64,000 nucleotides of DNA from Clostridium_AD sp036569345 (GCF_036569345.1 NZ_DATCQT010000134.1:17397-81396), one strand, 5' to 3'; shown: positions 34,338 through 44,406, numbered from the stretch's first letter. A program made the numbers and translations. Notes: a model not told the origin generated them from the letters alone.

Positions 34338-34514
34338 TTATTTTTTATTGTGGGATCTCTTTTTCTCATTTCTTTTATTAAATTTATCATTATCAGCTAT
34401 ATCAGGAGTACTGCGGACATTATCCATTTGGGTCGTGATAGGTATGTTCACTAAATCGCTGTTTATAGGATAATTTAAAAAATCCTTTTCATTTTCAACA
34501 TTGTGGTTATTCAT
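34338..34514 (-). CDS. 58-residue hydrophilic protein of unknown function
   Basis: A complete frame on the reverse strand with ATG at 34514 preceded by GGAGGTTATT, an excellent ribosome binding site. The protein starts MNNHNVENEKDFLNYPINSD and ends in the basic tail RNEKKRSHNKK. It has no hydrophobic segment and many Asn, Asp and Lys residues; probably disordered. I recognise no family. The small, polar, Asn-rich composition resembles spore-associated small proteins, but that is only an impression. Confidence 0.7.
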   Translation of the reverse strand: MNNHNVENEKDFLNYPINSDLVNIPITTQMDNVRSTPDIADNDKFNKRNEKKRSHNKK

Positions 34515-34907
34515 AATAACCTCCTTCCGAATAAAGAGATTTTTTTATATATATTGAAAATAGTTTGCCCATTTCATTGAAAAATATAAAGGTATTAATT
34601 ATTATTTATTTTAGATTTATTTATATATACTTAATAACATGATTAAATACATTTGCAGATTCTTACTAGATTGGAAAGAACAATTATTCATTATATTGGT
34701 TAGTGTTAAATAAAAACATCGTTTTTACAGAAATTTTATGATATATTTATAATTATAAATACATCGTTGTAATAGAATAGTTAAGATATAATGTAAAATT
34801 AAAAACAATTAAAAAATTATTCTAGGTTGACAATTTTTTAATTGACGTTTTGTTTTCACCGCAATAATAAAATGTTTTAAGATCAACAATTGAGGAGGTA
34901 TTGTTTT
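34515..34907. promoter_or_regulatory. Divergent promoter region before the APC permease
   Basis: About 390 AT-rich bases. TTGACA at 34828 and a TTGACG-like element near 34842 precede a TAATAAAATG stretch and could provide the permease promoter. No frame or strong hairpin was seen. Confidence 0.4.
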
Positions 34908-36299
34908 ATGAATCAAGTCAATAACATTAAGGAGCCTGGTAAAATTGAGCTTAAAAGGGAACTTGGCCTTGCCGCAGCAACTGCAATAGTCGTAGGTAAC
35001 TGTATAGGTTCAGGTATTTTCACCTCGGCTGCGTCGCTAGCTTCTGCATCAAATCCTAAAACTGCTATAATTGCTTGGGTAATTACAGCTATTGGATCAC
35101 TTCTTATTGCATTAAGTTTTGCAAGTTTAGGAACTGCTATGCCACTAACGGGTGGTCCTATTGTGTATACTAGAGCAGCCTTTGGTGATTTTGCAGGATT
35201 TCTAATTGCATGGACCTATTGGGTAGGCGCTTGGGTTGGAAACGCTGCTATTATTACTGCATTTATGCTTTATTTCACTTATTTTTTCCCTGGTGCAGCG
35301 GATCCAATGTCTGCGTTCTTAATTACTTCAGGCGTATTGTGGTTTTTTACCATTATAAATATTCTTGGCGTAAAAGGAGCAGGTATGATTACAATTGTAA
35401 CAACGGTACTAAAAGTAGGTGCATTAGTAGTATTTGTAGTAATTGCAGGTATTCATTTTAACCCCTTAATGCTTAGTACTGTTTCAAGTGCTAAGGTTTC
35501 GGGATTTAGTACTCTACCGGCAGCAATTGCAATTGCGCTGTGGGCTTTCGTAGGAATCGAAAGTGCAACAGTACCTGCAGGAGAAATTAAAGATCCAGAA
35601 AAAAACATTAGAAAGAGTACTATATATGGTACTTTAATTTCAGCAGCTATATATTTAATTGTTTCAATAGTTGCTATGGGTGTTTTAGATCAAGCAACAT
35701 TAGCTAACTCAAAGGCTCCACTTGCAGATATAATCAATGCAGCAACTGGTGGAACTTGGGGTGGAAACTTTATAGCTATTGGTGCTATAATATCAACACT
35801 AGGAGCAACAGCTGGCTGGATATTAACAACTGCTAGAAGTTCATATGGTGCTGCTCAAGATAAATTATTTCCAAAAGTATTTGGAAAAATACATCCCAAA
35901 TACAAAACTCCTGTAGCGTCACTTGTAATAAGTGGTGTTGCAGCTAATTTACTTCTTATATTAAATTACGTAGGTTCATTAAATGCAGCATTTAATTTTA
36001 TGCTATTACTTGCTACATTGGCATTCTTACCTGCTTATGCTTTTTCAGCGGCAGCAGACATAGTGCTCTTAAAACAACATTCTGAAAATTTTAATATTTG
36101 GAATTTCCTTAAGAATTCATTTGTTGCATTGCTTGCTTTTGGATATACTATTTATGCAATATACGGAACTGGTGCAAATGTTGTAATGTATGGTTTTATA
36201 CTAATGCTCGTAGGTATCCCAATTTATTTATACATGATGCTTCAAAATAATAGGGAAGACAAAAAGGTTGATGATTTGAGAAAAAGAATGCTGGAATAG
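34908..36299 (+). CDS. APC family amino acid permease/antiporter
   Basis: 463 residues from ATG 34908 (MNQVNNIKEPGKIELKREL) with GAGGAGG upstream. About 12 membrane helices. The unwound TM1 substrate motif is GNCIGSGIF, and TM6 contains WAFVGIESATVPAGEIKDPE, characteristic of the APA subfamily (basic amino acid/polyamine antiporters such as AdiC and PotE, and YfnA-type uniporters). It moves amino acids across the membrane; which ones is not decided by sequence. Monocistronic with its own terminator. Confidence 0.9.
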   Translation: MNQVNNIKEPGKIELKRELGLAAATAIVVGNCIGSGIFTSAASLASASNPKTAIIAWVITAIGSLLIALSFASLGTAMPLTGGPIVYTRAAFGDFAGFLIAWTYWVGAWVGNAAIITAFMLYFTYFFPGAADPMSAFLITSGVLWFFTIINILGVKGAGMITIVTTVLKVGALVVFVVIAGIHFNPLMLSTVSSAKVSGFSTLPAAIAIALWAFVGIESATVPAGEIKDPEKNIRKSTIYGTLISAAIYLIVSIVAMGVLDQATLANSKAPLADIINAATGGTWGGNFIAIGAIISTLGATAGWILTTARSSYGAAQDKLFPKVFGKIHPKYKTPVASLVISGVAANLLLILNYVGSLNAAFNFMLLLATLAFLPAYAFSAAADIVLLKQHSENFNIWNFLKNSFVALLAFGYTIYAIYGTGANVVMYGFILMLVGIPIYLYMMLQNNREDKKVDDLRKRMLE

Positions 36300-36334
36300 A
36301 TGAGTTAAAGTATTATGATAAATAATAATTAAAC

Positions 36335-36376
36335 AAAAACGTCTTTGTAATTGATGAAATTACAAAGGCGTTTTTA
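36335..36376 (+). terminator. Rho-independent terminator
   Basis: AAAAACGTCTTTGTAATT pairs with AATTACAAAGGCGTTTTT around TGATG. It ends the permease transcript. Confidence 0.9.
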
Positions 36377-36512
36377 TATTATATATAAGGATTAAAGACA
36401 GAATTAGCTAGCATTTGTTCATCCCTAAAAACTGATTTTGATAGTTAACAACACTTTTAAGGTTAATGAATGTTTCTATATAAGCAGGTATAATATGAAT
36501 ATAATCAATTAC

Positions 36513-36565
36513 AAACGTATACAGCAACCGTATACAAAAAAATATACTATTTATGTAAACGTATA
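36513..36565 (+). promoter_or_regulatory. Rhamnose operon control region: three AA(A/C)CGTATA repeats
   Basis: AAACGTATA (36513), AACCGTATA (36526) and AAACGTATA (36557) flank a -10-like TATACT at 36543 with no good -35. This fits activator-dependent transcription by the AraC-type regulator encoded at 38385. The third copy, within TGTAAACGTATAAA, also resembles a CcpA cre site. Confidence 0.5.
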
Positions 36566-36614
36566 AAAAAATATATATAAAGTACATACAAGATATACAA
36601 AGGAGGAATACGAA

Positions 36615-36929
36615 ATGATTCGTAAATGTATTGTTATGAAAGTATTTAGCGGTGTACATGATGAGTACAAAAAACGTCATGATGAAATTTGGCCTGAAAT
36701 GGTGGAGATGTTAAATCAATATGGTGCAAAAAACTATTCTATTTACTTGGAAGCAGAAACAAATAGTCTAATTGTATATTTAGAAATTGAAGATGAGAAA
36801 TTATGGAGTGAAAGTTCCGAAACAGAGATATGTAAAAAATGGTGGGAATATATGAAGGATGTTATGGAAACAAATGAAGATAATAGTCCAGTTTCAATTG
36901 AGTTAAAAGAACTATTCCATTTAGAGTAA
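36615..36929 (+). CDS. rhaM: L-rhamnose mutarotase
   Basis: 104 residues, the full RhaM length. It interconverts alpha and beta L-rhamnopyranose before isomerisation. Family features: His in YKKRHDEIWPEM, the core KNYSIYLE, and the tail Trp pair KKWWEYMKDVMETNEDNSPV. AGGAGG precedes the ATG. First gene of the rhamnose cluster, followed after 22 bases by the permease. Arginine codons are CGT, unlike most of the window, hinting at a different origin from rhaBAD. Confidence 0.95.
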   Translation: MIRKCIVMKVFSGVHDEYKKRHDEIWPEMVEMLNQYGAKNYSIYLEAETNSLIVYLEIEDEKLWSESSETEICKKWWEYMKDVMETNEDNSPVSIELKELFHLE

Positions 36930-36951
36930 AAGAAAAGGAGGAATAAAACAA

Positions 36952-38264
36952 ATGTGTAATAAAGATGAAAAGCAAATGAGTGTTAAGGATAAAAACAAAT
37001 TAACTTGGAAAACAACTATTTCAGCATCTATGGCAAATTACATTGATGCAGGTTCTATAGTTGCTGGAGCTGCAGGTTTATCACTTTGGACGAAATATCT
37101 TCATATGACTGATATGAAACTTGGATTATTAAGTGCTTTAAGTTCGAATGCTGTTTCCGCAGCCATTGGTGCGTTAATTGGTGGTTATATCTGCGATAAA
37201 TATGGTCGTAAATTGGTTTATAATTGCTCTATGTTATTTTATATGTTCGGTATGTTATTTATTATCTTTTCACAGAATTTTGGAATGATGTTAACTGGAT
37301 ATATAATCGTAGGATTATCAGTTGGTGCTGACATTCCAGCTTCTTGGACTACTATTGCTGAAGGGGCTCCTGCAAAAGAAAGGGCGAAGCATTGTGGTAC
37401 AGCGCAACTTGCATGGTCAGCTGTCCAATTATTGTTTTGATTTTATCAGTAGCACTCGGAAATCTAGGATTACTTGGTAGTCGTATAGTTTTTGCACATT
37501 TATTTATAGTGGCTCTAATCACTTGGTTAATAAGAAGAACATTGCCAGAATCTGAGTCATGGCTCGTACAAAAAGAAAAAGAAAAACAACTTGCATCAAA
37601 AGGACAATTTCAGAAAGTAACTATAAAAGATATATTAAAACCAGTAAATTTCAAATCAATATTGTTTTTGCTTGGTGTATATTTATTTTGGAACTTGGCA
37701 GCAGGTACAATGGGATTTTTCATGCCATTAATTTATCAAACAGTTGGTGGGGTTTCAGCACAAACAGCCAATTTACTTCAAGCAGTATTATTCGGCTTTA
37801 CAGCTATCGGTACTTATTTCATTTTCATGAAACTTGGAGATAAAGTAAGCCGTAAAGGATTATATGCAGCAGCAGCTATAATGGCAATTGGTGCATGGTC
37901 AATATTCTTATTACCAGCTTCAAGTATGAAACCAAGCATGCTTGTAATATTTGTTATTGTAAATGGACTTTCTTTTGGATTTGGTGCACAACCATTTTAT
38001 CAACTATGGGCTAGCGAACTTTTTCCAACAAAATATAGAGCTACTGCTCAAGGTGTAATGTTCTTTGTAGTACGTATCGCACTTGGTATATGGAGTTTTA
38101 TTATCCCAAGCATTATGAGCAAGTTTGGTTTCCAATTGGCGGCGGCATTCATGGTAGGGTTCCTAATAATTAGTGCAGTAATTGGTGTTGTATTTGCTCC
38201 CAATACTTCAGGGAGGACACTTGATGCAATTGAGAAAGAACGTTATGGTGATTTATCTGCATAA
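36952..38264 (+). pseudogene. MFS permease (putative rhamnose transporter), frameshifted
   Basis: A 12-helix major facilitator of the sugar porter type. The first frame runs 36952-37440 (six helices, GGYICDKYGRKLV between TM2 and TM3). The second continues without start signals from about 37424 to 38264 (LPESESW, LGDKVSRKG, LFPTKYRATAQG). The frames join at AWSA/GPIIVL: inserting one G at about 37423 (GCTGTCCA to GCTGGTCCA) restores a continuous protein of about 437 residues. Its place between rhaM and the AraC regulator suggests it imports L-rhamnose. As read, it is inactive unless the shift is a sequencing error or is bypassed. AAGGAGG precedes the ATG. Confidence 0.8.
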
Positions 38265-38384
38265 CTGATGTAAAACTTTAAACACCATCACATATAAATT
38301 GTAAGACTAAAGTTATAAGGCTATAATAAATTTCTATGGCTATAATAAATAAAGGATTATAAAATAAAAAGTGATGGTGATAAT

Positions 38385-39383
38385 ATGAATATTAAAGAAC
38401 TTGATGAAAAATTAAAACAATTAAATGATATAGAAAAGGAAACATATATTTTATATAACACTGAAAAAAGCAAAGATAACAATATTAAACTTAAGGAACA
38501 TTTTTCTAGTAAAGCAATAGATAAATTGTGGGTAATTAACAATAAGAAATTGATGAATACATCAGAAGTTATATCTATTCACAAACATGATAGATTTATA
38601 AGATTTGACAAACACAAACATGATTATTTAGAAATGATGTTTGTTTATTCAGGAAGTATAAAACAAGAAATAGAAGGTGAAAAATTAGTAATAAATAAAG
38701 GAGAAATTTTATTATTAGATATGAATGTGGAACATAGTATAGAGATGGCAAGTGTTAATGATATCGCCATTAATGTATTAATAAAGAAAGAATTCTTTGA
38801 TTGGGTTTTTATGAGTCAAATTGCTGATAATGATCTAATATCTAATTTTATTGTTGAAGCAATATATGGGAAAAATGAGTTTAAGCAATATATTCATTTT
38901 AAAACATCTGAAAATGATAAAGTTTGTAATTTTATGATACAAATACTTATGGAATATTATGATAAAAAAAATGGTATGGAAACGGCTATTCGGGCTTATA
39001 TAATGCTCCTATTTAATGAATTGTTACGGGATTATAAAAAATATTTATCTAGTGAGATGGTTTCTAAAATTGAGTCTACAATATCTACGGAAATTCTAAA
39101 TTATATTAATAGTAATTATAAGGATATAACACTCAAGGGTATGGCAGATCATTTTAGTTATAATCCTGATTATATAGGTAAATTAGTTAAGAAGATTATA
39201 GGAAAAACATTAACGGAACTTGTAAAAGAAAAGAAAATAAAGCAAGCAGAATATTTATTACAAAATACAAAGATGACAGTAATCGATGTGATTACTGAAA
39301 TAGGCTATTCCAATGTGAGTTATTTTTATAGGCAATTTAAAGAGCAGGTGGGGATCACGCCTGATGAGTACAGAAGAAAATAA
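38385..39383 (+). CDS. AraC-family regulator, probably of rhamnose genes
   Basis: 332 residues. A cupin-like ligand domain (DKHKHDYLEMMFVYSGSIKQ and VEHSIEM) occupies about 70-150, and two AraC helix-turn-helix motifs lie at the C-terminus (LKGMADHFSYNPDYIGKLVK; VIDVITEIGYSNVSYFYRQF). The cupin domain is expected to bind sugar. It lies between the permease and rhaB, so control of both is likely, with the AA(A/C)CGTATA repeats at 36.5 kb as candidate sites. Equivalent role to RhaR/RhaS, but not assumed orthologous. Confidence 0.88.
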   Translation: MNIKELDEKLKQLNDIEKETYILYNTEKSKDNNIKLKEHFSSKAIDKLWVINNKKLMNTSEVISIHKHDRFIRFDKHKHDYLEMMFVYSGSIKQEIEGEKLVINKGEILLLDMNVEHSIEMASVNDIAINVLIKKEFFDWVFMSQIADNDLISNFIVEAIYGKNEFKQYIHFKTSENDKVCNFMIQILMEYYDKKNGMETAIRAYIMLLFNELLRDYKKYLSSEMVSKIESTISTEILNYINSNYKDITLKGMADHFSYNPDYIGKLVKKIIGKTLTELVKEKKIKQAEYLLQNTKMTVIDVITEIGYSNVSYFYRQFKEQVGITPDEYRRK

Positions 39384-39533
39384 TAAATATCTTAAAGGAT
39401 ACATTTGCATATTAGGACAGTGTGATTGTCGTTATAGGACCTAGAAGTTATCAGGCTATTAAATTACAATATGGGTTATAGACATTCTTATGAAAAGAAT
39501 AGTAGACGTTTGCAAAAGAATGGGAGGTAAGCT

Positions 39534-40943
39534 ATGGAATACTATTTAGCCATTGATATTGGTGCTTCTAGTGGAAGGCATATATTAGGCTCTGTGGAAA
39601 ATGGGAAATTAAAATTAGAAGAGATATATAGATTTGAAAATGGAATTAGTAAAGTAGCAGATGAATATTGTTGGAATATTGATTTGTTATTTGAAAATAT
39701 AAAAATAGGAATAAAAAAATGCGCCCAGTTAGGAAAAATTCCGAGAAGTATAGGAATAGATACTTGGGCAGTAGATTTTGTGCTACTTGATGAAAATGAT
39801 GATATTTTGGGTAATGCTGTATCTTATAGAGATGATAGAACAGAAGGAATGATGGAAGAAGTATTTAAGATTATTCCAAAAGATATGATGTATTTTTATA
39901 CAGGAATTCAGTTCCAAAGATTCAATACTATATATCAATTACTAGCCATTAAGAAAAAAAATCCAGAGATTTTAGATAAAGCAAAGACTTTCTTAATGAT
40001 TCCTGATTATCTAAATTTCTTGCTTACAGGAGAAAAAGTTAATGAGTATACTAATGCAACAACAACCCAATTAGTAAATTCTTTTGATAGAACATGGGAC
40101 CCAAAAATTTTAGATGATTTAGGAATTAAAAAGGACATTTTCCAGGAAATAAAATTGCCTAAAACTAATCTTGGCTGTCTTCGATACGAATTAGTTAAAG
40201 AGTTTGGATTTGACATAGAAGTTATACTTCCTGCGACTCATGATACTGGTTCCGCATTTATATCATCAGTATGTAATGATAGTGATAGTATTTTCTTAAG
40301 CTCAGGCACATGGTCATTGATTGGTCTTGAAAATAGATTTCCACTATGCGTACCACAAACTATGGAATACAATTTCACGAATGAAGGCGGTATAGATTAT
40401 AGATTTAGATTTTTAAAAAACATTATGGGACTTTGGATTATTCAAGAGGTTGCAAGAAATCTTGAAAATAAATATTCTTTTGGAGAATTAGTAACTTTAG
40501 CAAGAGAAAAGAAGAATTTTTCTTCAATAATAGATGTTAATGATGAAAGATTTTTAAAACCAACTAATATGATAAAGGAAATAAAGGATTATTGCAGATC
40601 AAATAATCAAAAGATTCCAGATGGAGTTGGAGAAATAGCAATGTGTGTATTTAATAGTTTAGCTCATTGTTATAAAAAAGCTGTTTTAAACATTGAAGAG
40701 ATATTTGATAAAAAATTCAAGAGAATAAATATTTTCGGTGGAGGATGTCAAAATGATTTTCTTAATGAATTAGTTGCAGGCGTTACTGGAAAAGAAGTAA
40801 TAGCTGGACCAATTGAAGCAACAGCAATAGGAAATATTGTAGCCCAACTTCTAAGTAAAAACGTTTTTAAAGACTTAGGACAAGCAAGGCGAGCTATTAA
40901 AGAATCCTTTGATATTAATATATTTAAACCTAATGGAAATTAA
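39534..40943 (+). CDS. rhaB: Rhamnulokinase
   Basis: 469 residues, FGGY carbohydrate kinase. It phosphorylates L-rhamnulose to rhamnulose-1-phosphate with ATP. The N-terminal phosphate loop is YYLAIDIGASSGRH, then GIDTWAVDFVLLDE, ATHDTGSAF with the catalytic Asp, SSGTWSLIG, and the C-terminal adenosine motif INIFGGGCQND. Length fits RhaB. GGGAGG precedes the ATG. It begins the rhaB-rhaA-rhaD-reductase operon with a 150-base gap before it. Confidence 0.95.
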   Translation: MEYYLAIDIGASSGRHILGSVENGKLKLEEIYRFENGISKVADEYCWNIDLLFENIKIGIKKCAQLGKIPRSIGIDTWAVDFVLLDENDDILGNAVSYRDDRTEGMMEEVFKIIPKDMMYFYTGIQFQRFNTIYQLLAIKKKNPEILDKAKTFLMIPDYLNFLLTGEKVNEYTNATTTQLVNSFDRTWDPKILDDLGIKKDIFQEIKLPKTNLGCLRYELVKEFGFDIEVILPATHDTGSAFISSVCNDSDSIFLSSGTWSLIGLENRFPLCVPQTMEYNFTNEGGIDYRFRFLKNIMGLWIIQEVARNLENKYSFGELVTLAREKKNFSSIIDVNDERFLKPTNMIKEIKDYCRSNNQKIPDGVGEIAMCVFNSLAHCYKKAVLNIEEIFDKKFKRINIFGGGCQNDFLNELVAGVTGKEVIAGPIEATAIGNIVAQLLSKNVFKDLGQARRAIKESFDINIFKPNGN

Positions 40944-40993
40944 ATATTTCCTAATAAAGATTAAAGATTAAAATTTATAGGGAGGTTACATAA

Positions 40994-42250
40994 ATGAATA
41001 TTAAAGAAAAGTATGAGATGTCTAAAAAAGAATATGAAAGATGGGGATTAGATGTAGATAAAATTTTAGAACAACTTAATAAGGTGAAAATATCAGTTCA
41101 CTGTTGGCAGGGTGATGATATAACTGGTTTTGAAATTAATAAAAATGAATTATCAGGTGGAATAGCTTCAACTGGTAATTATCCAGGAAAGGCTAGAAAT
41201 GGAGAAGAATTAAGAAAAGATCTAGATAAAGCTTTAAGCTTAATTCCAGGAAAACACAAAATAAATCTTCATGCTATATATGCTGAAACTAATGGACAAG
41301 TAGTTGAAAGAGATGAACTGAAACCAGAGCATTTTAAAAAGTGGGTAGACTGGGCAAAGAAAAATGAATTAGGTCTTGATTTTAATCCAACAATATTTTC
41401 ACATCCAAAAGCTGCAGATGGATTAACTCTATCTAGTCCAGATAAAGAAATAAGAGATTTCTGGATAAGGCATTGTAAGGTATCAAGAAAGATTGGAGAA
41501 TACTTTGGACGCGAACTTGGACAAACTTGTTTAACAAATGTATGGATCCCAGATGGATACAAAGATATTCCTAGTGATAGAATGGGACCTAGAAGAAGGC
41601 TTAAAGAATCTTTAGATGAAATATTTAAAGAGAAAATTGATAAAAAATACAACCTAGATTGTGTTGAATCAAAGGTATTTGGATTAGGTGCAGAAGCTTA
41701 TACTGTAGGTTCAAGTGAATTTTACATAAGTTATGCAGCTCGAAATAATTTATTGTCATTAATGGATACGGGACATTATCATCCGACAGAAGTTGTTTCA
41801 GATAAACTCTCAGCAATGTTATTATTTAATGAAAAAGTAGCACTTCATATAAGCAGACCTGTAAGATGGGATTCTGATCATGTTATACTTTTAGATGATG
41901 AGCTTAAAGAATTATCAAAAGAAATTGTAAGAAATGATGCATTGGACAGAGTAATTATTGGACTTGATTTCTTTGATGCAAGTATTAATAGAATAGCAGC
42001 ATGGACAATAGGAACAAGAAATATGATAAAGGCATTACTCAGTGCGATGCTCACCCCTAATGAAAAATTAAAAGAATTACAAGACACAGGAAATTTTACA
42101 GAAAGATTAGCTTTGATGGAAGAGTTCAAAACTTATCCAATGGGCGATATTTGGAATTACTATTGTGAAAAGAATAATGTTCCAGTAGCTGAAAAATGGC
42201 TTGATGTTGTTAAGGACTATGAAAAAATTGAATTATCAAAAAGAAAGTAG
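40994..42250 (+). CDS. rhaA: L-rhamnose isomerase
   Basis: 418 residues, the normal RhaA size. It converts L-rhamnose to L-rhamnulose using Mn2+. Signature segments: KISVHCWQGDDITGFE near the N-terminus, GLDFNPTIFSHPKAADG, LTNVWIPDGYKD, MDTGHYHPTEVVSDK (metal ligands) and ISRPVRWDSDHVILLDDEL. GGGAGG precedes the ATG. It lies 50 bases after rhaB and 9 bases before rhaD. Confidence 0.97.
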   Translation: MNIKEKYEMSKKEYERWGLDVDKILEQLNKVKISVHCWQGDDITGFEINKNELSGGIASTGNYPGKARNGEELRKDLDKALSLIPGKHKINLHAIYAETNGQVVERDELKPEHFKKWVDWAKKNELGLDFNPTIFSHPKAADGLTLSSPDKEIRDFWIRHCKVSRKIGEYFGRELGQTCLTNVWIPDGYKDIPSDRMGPRRRLKESLDEIFKEKIDKKYNLDCVESKVFGLGAEAYTVGSSEFYISYAARNNLLSLMDTGHYHPTEVVSDKLSAMLLFNEKVALHISRPVRWDSDHVILLDDELKELSKEIVRNDALDRVIIGLDFFDASINRIAAWTIGTRNMIKALLSAMLTPNEKLKELQDTGNFTERLALMEEFKTYPMGDIWNYYCEKNNVPVAEKWLDVVKDYEKIELSKRK

Positions 42251-42259
42251 GAGATTATA

Positions 42260-43078
42260 ATGGCAATAGAAGATATGAAATTTGTACAAAACTTTAAGAA
42301 AATTACTAATGATGCATGGCTTAAAGGCTGGCATGAAAGAAACGGTGGAAACATAACTTACAGATTAACAGAGGATGAAGTATCAGCAATTAAAGGATTT
42401 ATAAAAGAAGATTCAGCATACACCCCAATTGGAGTAACTGTTAAAAATTTAGCTAATGAATATTTTTTAGTAACTGGAAGTGGAAAATTCATAAGAAACA
42501 TGAGCGTTTGTTTAGAAGAAAATGCAGGAATAGTTAAGGTTGATGAAAAAGGTGAAAACTACAAAATAGTTTGGGGACTAATAAACGGAGCAAGACCAAC
42601 GAGTGAAATAATTTCGCATTTAATGAGTCATTCAATAAAGAAAGAAAAAACAAATGGAGCATATAGAGTTATAATGCATTCACATACTACAAACACTATA
42701 GCTTTAACATTCGTATTACCACTTGAGGGCAAGGTATTTACTAGGCAGTTGTGGGAAATGGCAACAGAATGTCCAGTAGTATTTCCAGGAGGTATTGGCG
42801 TAGTTCCATGGATGGTTCCAGGTGGAGCTCCAATTGCAGAAGAAACTGGTAAATTAATGAATGATCACGATGTTGTAATTTGGGCACATCATGGTATGTT
42901 CTGTGCTGGTGAAACTTTAGACTTAACTTTTGGACTTATGGATACAGTAGAAAAATCAGCTGAAATTTTAGTTAAAGTATTATCTATGGGAGGAAAGAAG
43001 CAAACAATAACTTCTCAAAACTTTAGAGATTTAGCAAAAGATTTTAATGTCAGCATCTCAGAAGACTATTTAGGTTAA
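42260..43078 (+). CDS. rhaD: Rhamnulose-1-phosphate aldolase
   Basis: 272 residues, class II zinc aldolase. It splits L-rhamnulose-1-phosphate to dihydroxyacetone phosphate and L-lactaldehyde. Motifs: WHERNGGNITYRL, TGSGKFIRN, zinc ligand pair MHSHTTN, and WAHHGMFCAGETL. It lies 9 bases after rhaA with GTAGGAG overlapping the rhaA stop, so translation is coupled. The lactaldehyde produced is the substrate of the next gene. Confidence 0.96.
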   Translation: MAIEDMKFVQNFKKITNDAWLKGWHERNGGNITYRLTEDEVSAIKGFIKEDSAYTPIGVTVKNLANEYFLVTGSGKFIRNMSVCLEENAGIVKVDEKGENYKIVWGLINGARPTSEIISHLMSHSIKKEKTNGAYRVIMHSHTTNTIALTFVLPLEGKVFTRQLWEMATECPVVFPGGIGVVPWMVPGGAPIAEETGKLMNDHDVVIWAHHGMFCAGETLDLTFGLMDTVEKSAEILVKVLSMGGKKQTITSQNFRDLAKDFNVSISEDYLG

Positions 43079-43160
43079 AGACATTTCAGAAGGTAAATAG
43101 TCCGATGATGATGAGTTAATAATTTTTTAAAAGATTGGATTCTAAAGGAGAGTGATTATT

Positions 43161-44315
43161 ATGGCAAATAGAATGATTTTGAATGAGACAAGCTATATAG
43201 GAGCAGGAGCAATTTCTAATATTATTTCAGAAGCTAAAATAAGAGGATATAAAAAAGCTTTAGTTGTAACTGACAAAGACTTAATAAAATTCAATGTAGC
43301 TTCTAAGGTAACGAATTTACTAAAAGGAAATAATCTGGATTTTGAAATTTTTGATAATGTAAAAGCCAATCCTACTATAAATGTAGTAAAAAGCGGTATA
43401 GAAAAATTTAAAGAATGTTGTGCAGACTATTTAGTTGCAATAGGTGGAGGTTCATCAATTGATACTGCAAAGGCTATTGGAATTATTATAAACAATCCTG
43501 AATTTTCAGACGTTAGAAGTCTTGAAGGTACAGTTTCAACTAAAAATAAATGTGTACCTATTATTGCGGTGCCAACAACTGCAGGAACAGCAGCAGAAGT
43601 TACAATTAATTATGTAATTACAGATGAAGAAAAAAAACGTAAATTTGTATGTGTAGATCCACATGATATTCCTGTCATAGCAGTTGTTGATTCAGAAATG
43701 ATGTCATCAATGCCAAAGGGATTAACAGCAGCAACTGGTATGGATGCTTTAACTCATGCTATTGAAGGATATATTACGAAAGGTGCTTGGGAATTAACAG
43801 ATACTCTTCACTTAAAAGCTATTGAAATTATAGCGCGCTCACTTAGAAGTGCAGTAGCAAATGAACCTGCGGGAAGAGAAGATATGGCACTTGGACAATA
43901 TATGGCAGGTATGAGCTTTAGCAATGTAGGTCTTGGACTTGTTCATGGAATGGCACATCCACTTGGAGCTTTCTATGATACTCCACATGGAATTGCTAAT
44001 GCAGTGATTCTACCATATGTTATGGAATATAATGCAGAATCTACTGGAGAAAAATACAGAGAAATAGCACGCGCTATGAAAGTTAGTGGCGTAGACGACA
44101 TGTCTCAAGATGAATATAGAAAAGCAGCTATTGATATAGTTAAAAAGCTTTCACAAGATGTTGGAATTCCAAAGATATTAAGAGAAATTGGAGTAAAGGA
44201 AGAGGATTTAGTAGCACTTGCAGAATCTGCTATGGCAGATGCTTGTACTCCCGGAAATCCAAAAGATTCTAGTGTTAAAGATATATTAGAGATTTATAAA
44301 AAGGCTTTTAAATAA
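43161..44315 (+). CDS. fucO: Lactaldehyde reductase (iron-dependent alcohol dehydrogenase)
   Basis: 384 residues from ATG 43161 (MANRMILNETSYIGAGAI), preceded by AAAGGAG. Group III Fe-dependent dehydrogenase: GGGSSIDTAKA (NAD site), VPTTAGTAAEVT, and the metal His region GLVHGMAHPLGAFYDTPHGIANA. It reduces L-lactaldehyde to 1,2-propanediol, reoxidising NADH during anaerobic rhamnose fermentation. Position after rhaD supports this. Symbol by function; clostridial copies may equally be named lactaldehyde/propanediol oxidoreductase. Confidence 0.93.
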   Translation: MANRMILNETSYIGAGAISNIISEAKIRGYKKALVVTDKDLIKFNVASKVTNLLKGNNLDFEIFDNVKANPTINVVKSGIEKFKECCADYLVAIGGGSSIDTAKAIGIIINNPEFSDVRSLEGTVSTKNKCVPIIAVPTTAGTAAEVTINYVITDEEKKRKFVCVDPHDIPVIAVVDSEMMSSMPKGLTAATGMDALTHAIEGYITKGAWELTDTLHLKAIEIIARSLRSAVANEPAGREDMALGQYMAGMSFSNVGLGLVHGMAHPLGAFYDTPHGIANAVILPYVMEYNAESTGEKYREIARAMKVSGVDDMSQDEYRKAAIDIVKKLSQDVGIPKILREIGVKEEDLVALAESAMADACTPGNPKDSSVKDILEIYKKAFK

Positions 44316-44374
44316 AATTACTTTATTAAAAAAAATTTATGTTATTTGAGAAGTTGAAAATAAATAATAAATTT

Positions 44375-44406
44375 TTAAAGGGAAGTCACAAAGTGGCTTC
44401 CCTTAA
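44375..44406 (+). terminator. Terminator of the rhamnose operon
   Basis: TTAAAGGGAAGTCAC pairs with GTGGCTTCCCTTAA with a bulge. It follows the reductase stop by 60 bases. Confidence 0.7.

Noticed and set aside
36408..36680. 90-codon minus-strand frame over the rhaM promoter and start
   Set aside because: Overlaps rhaM and its control region, has AT-driven Phe/Tyr/Ile composition and no ribosome binding site.
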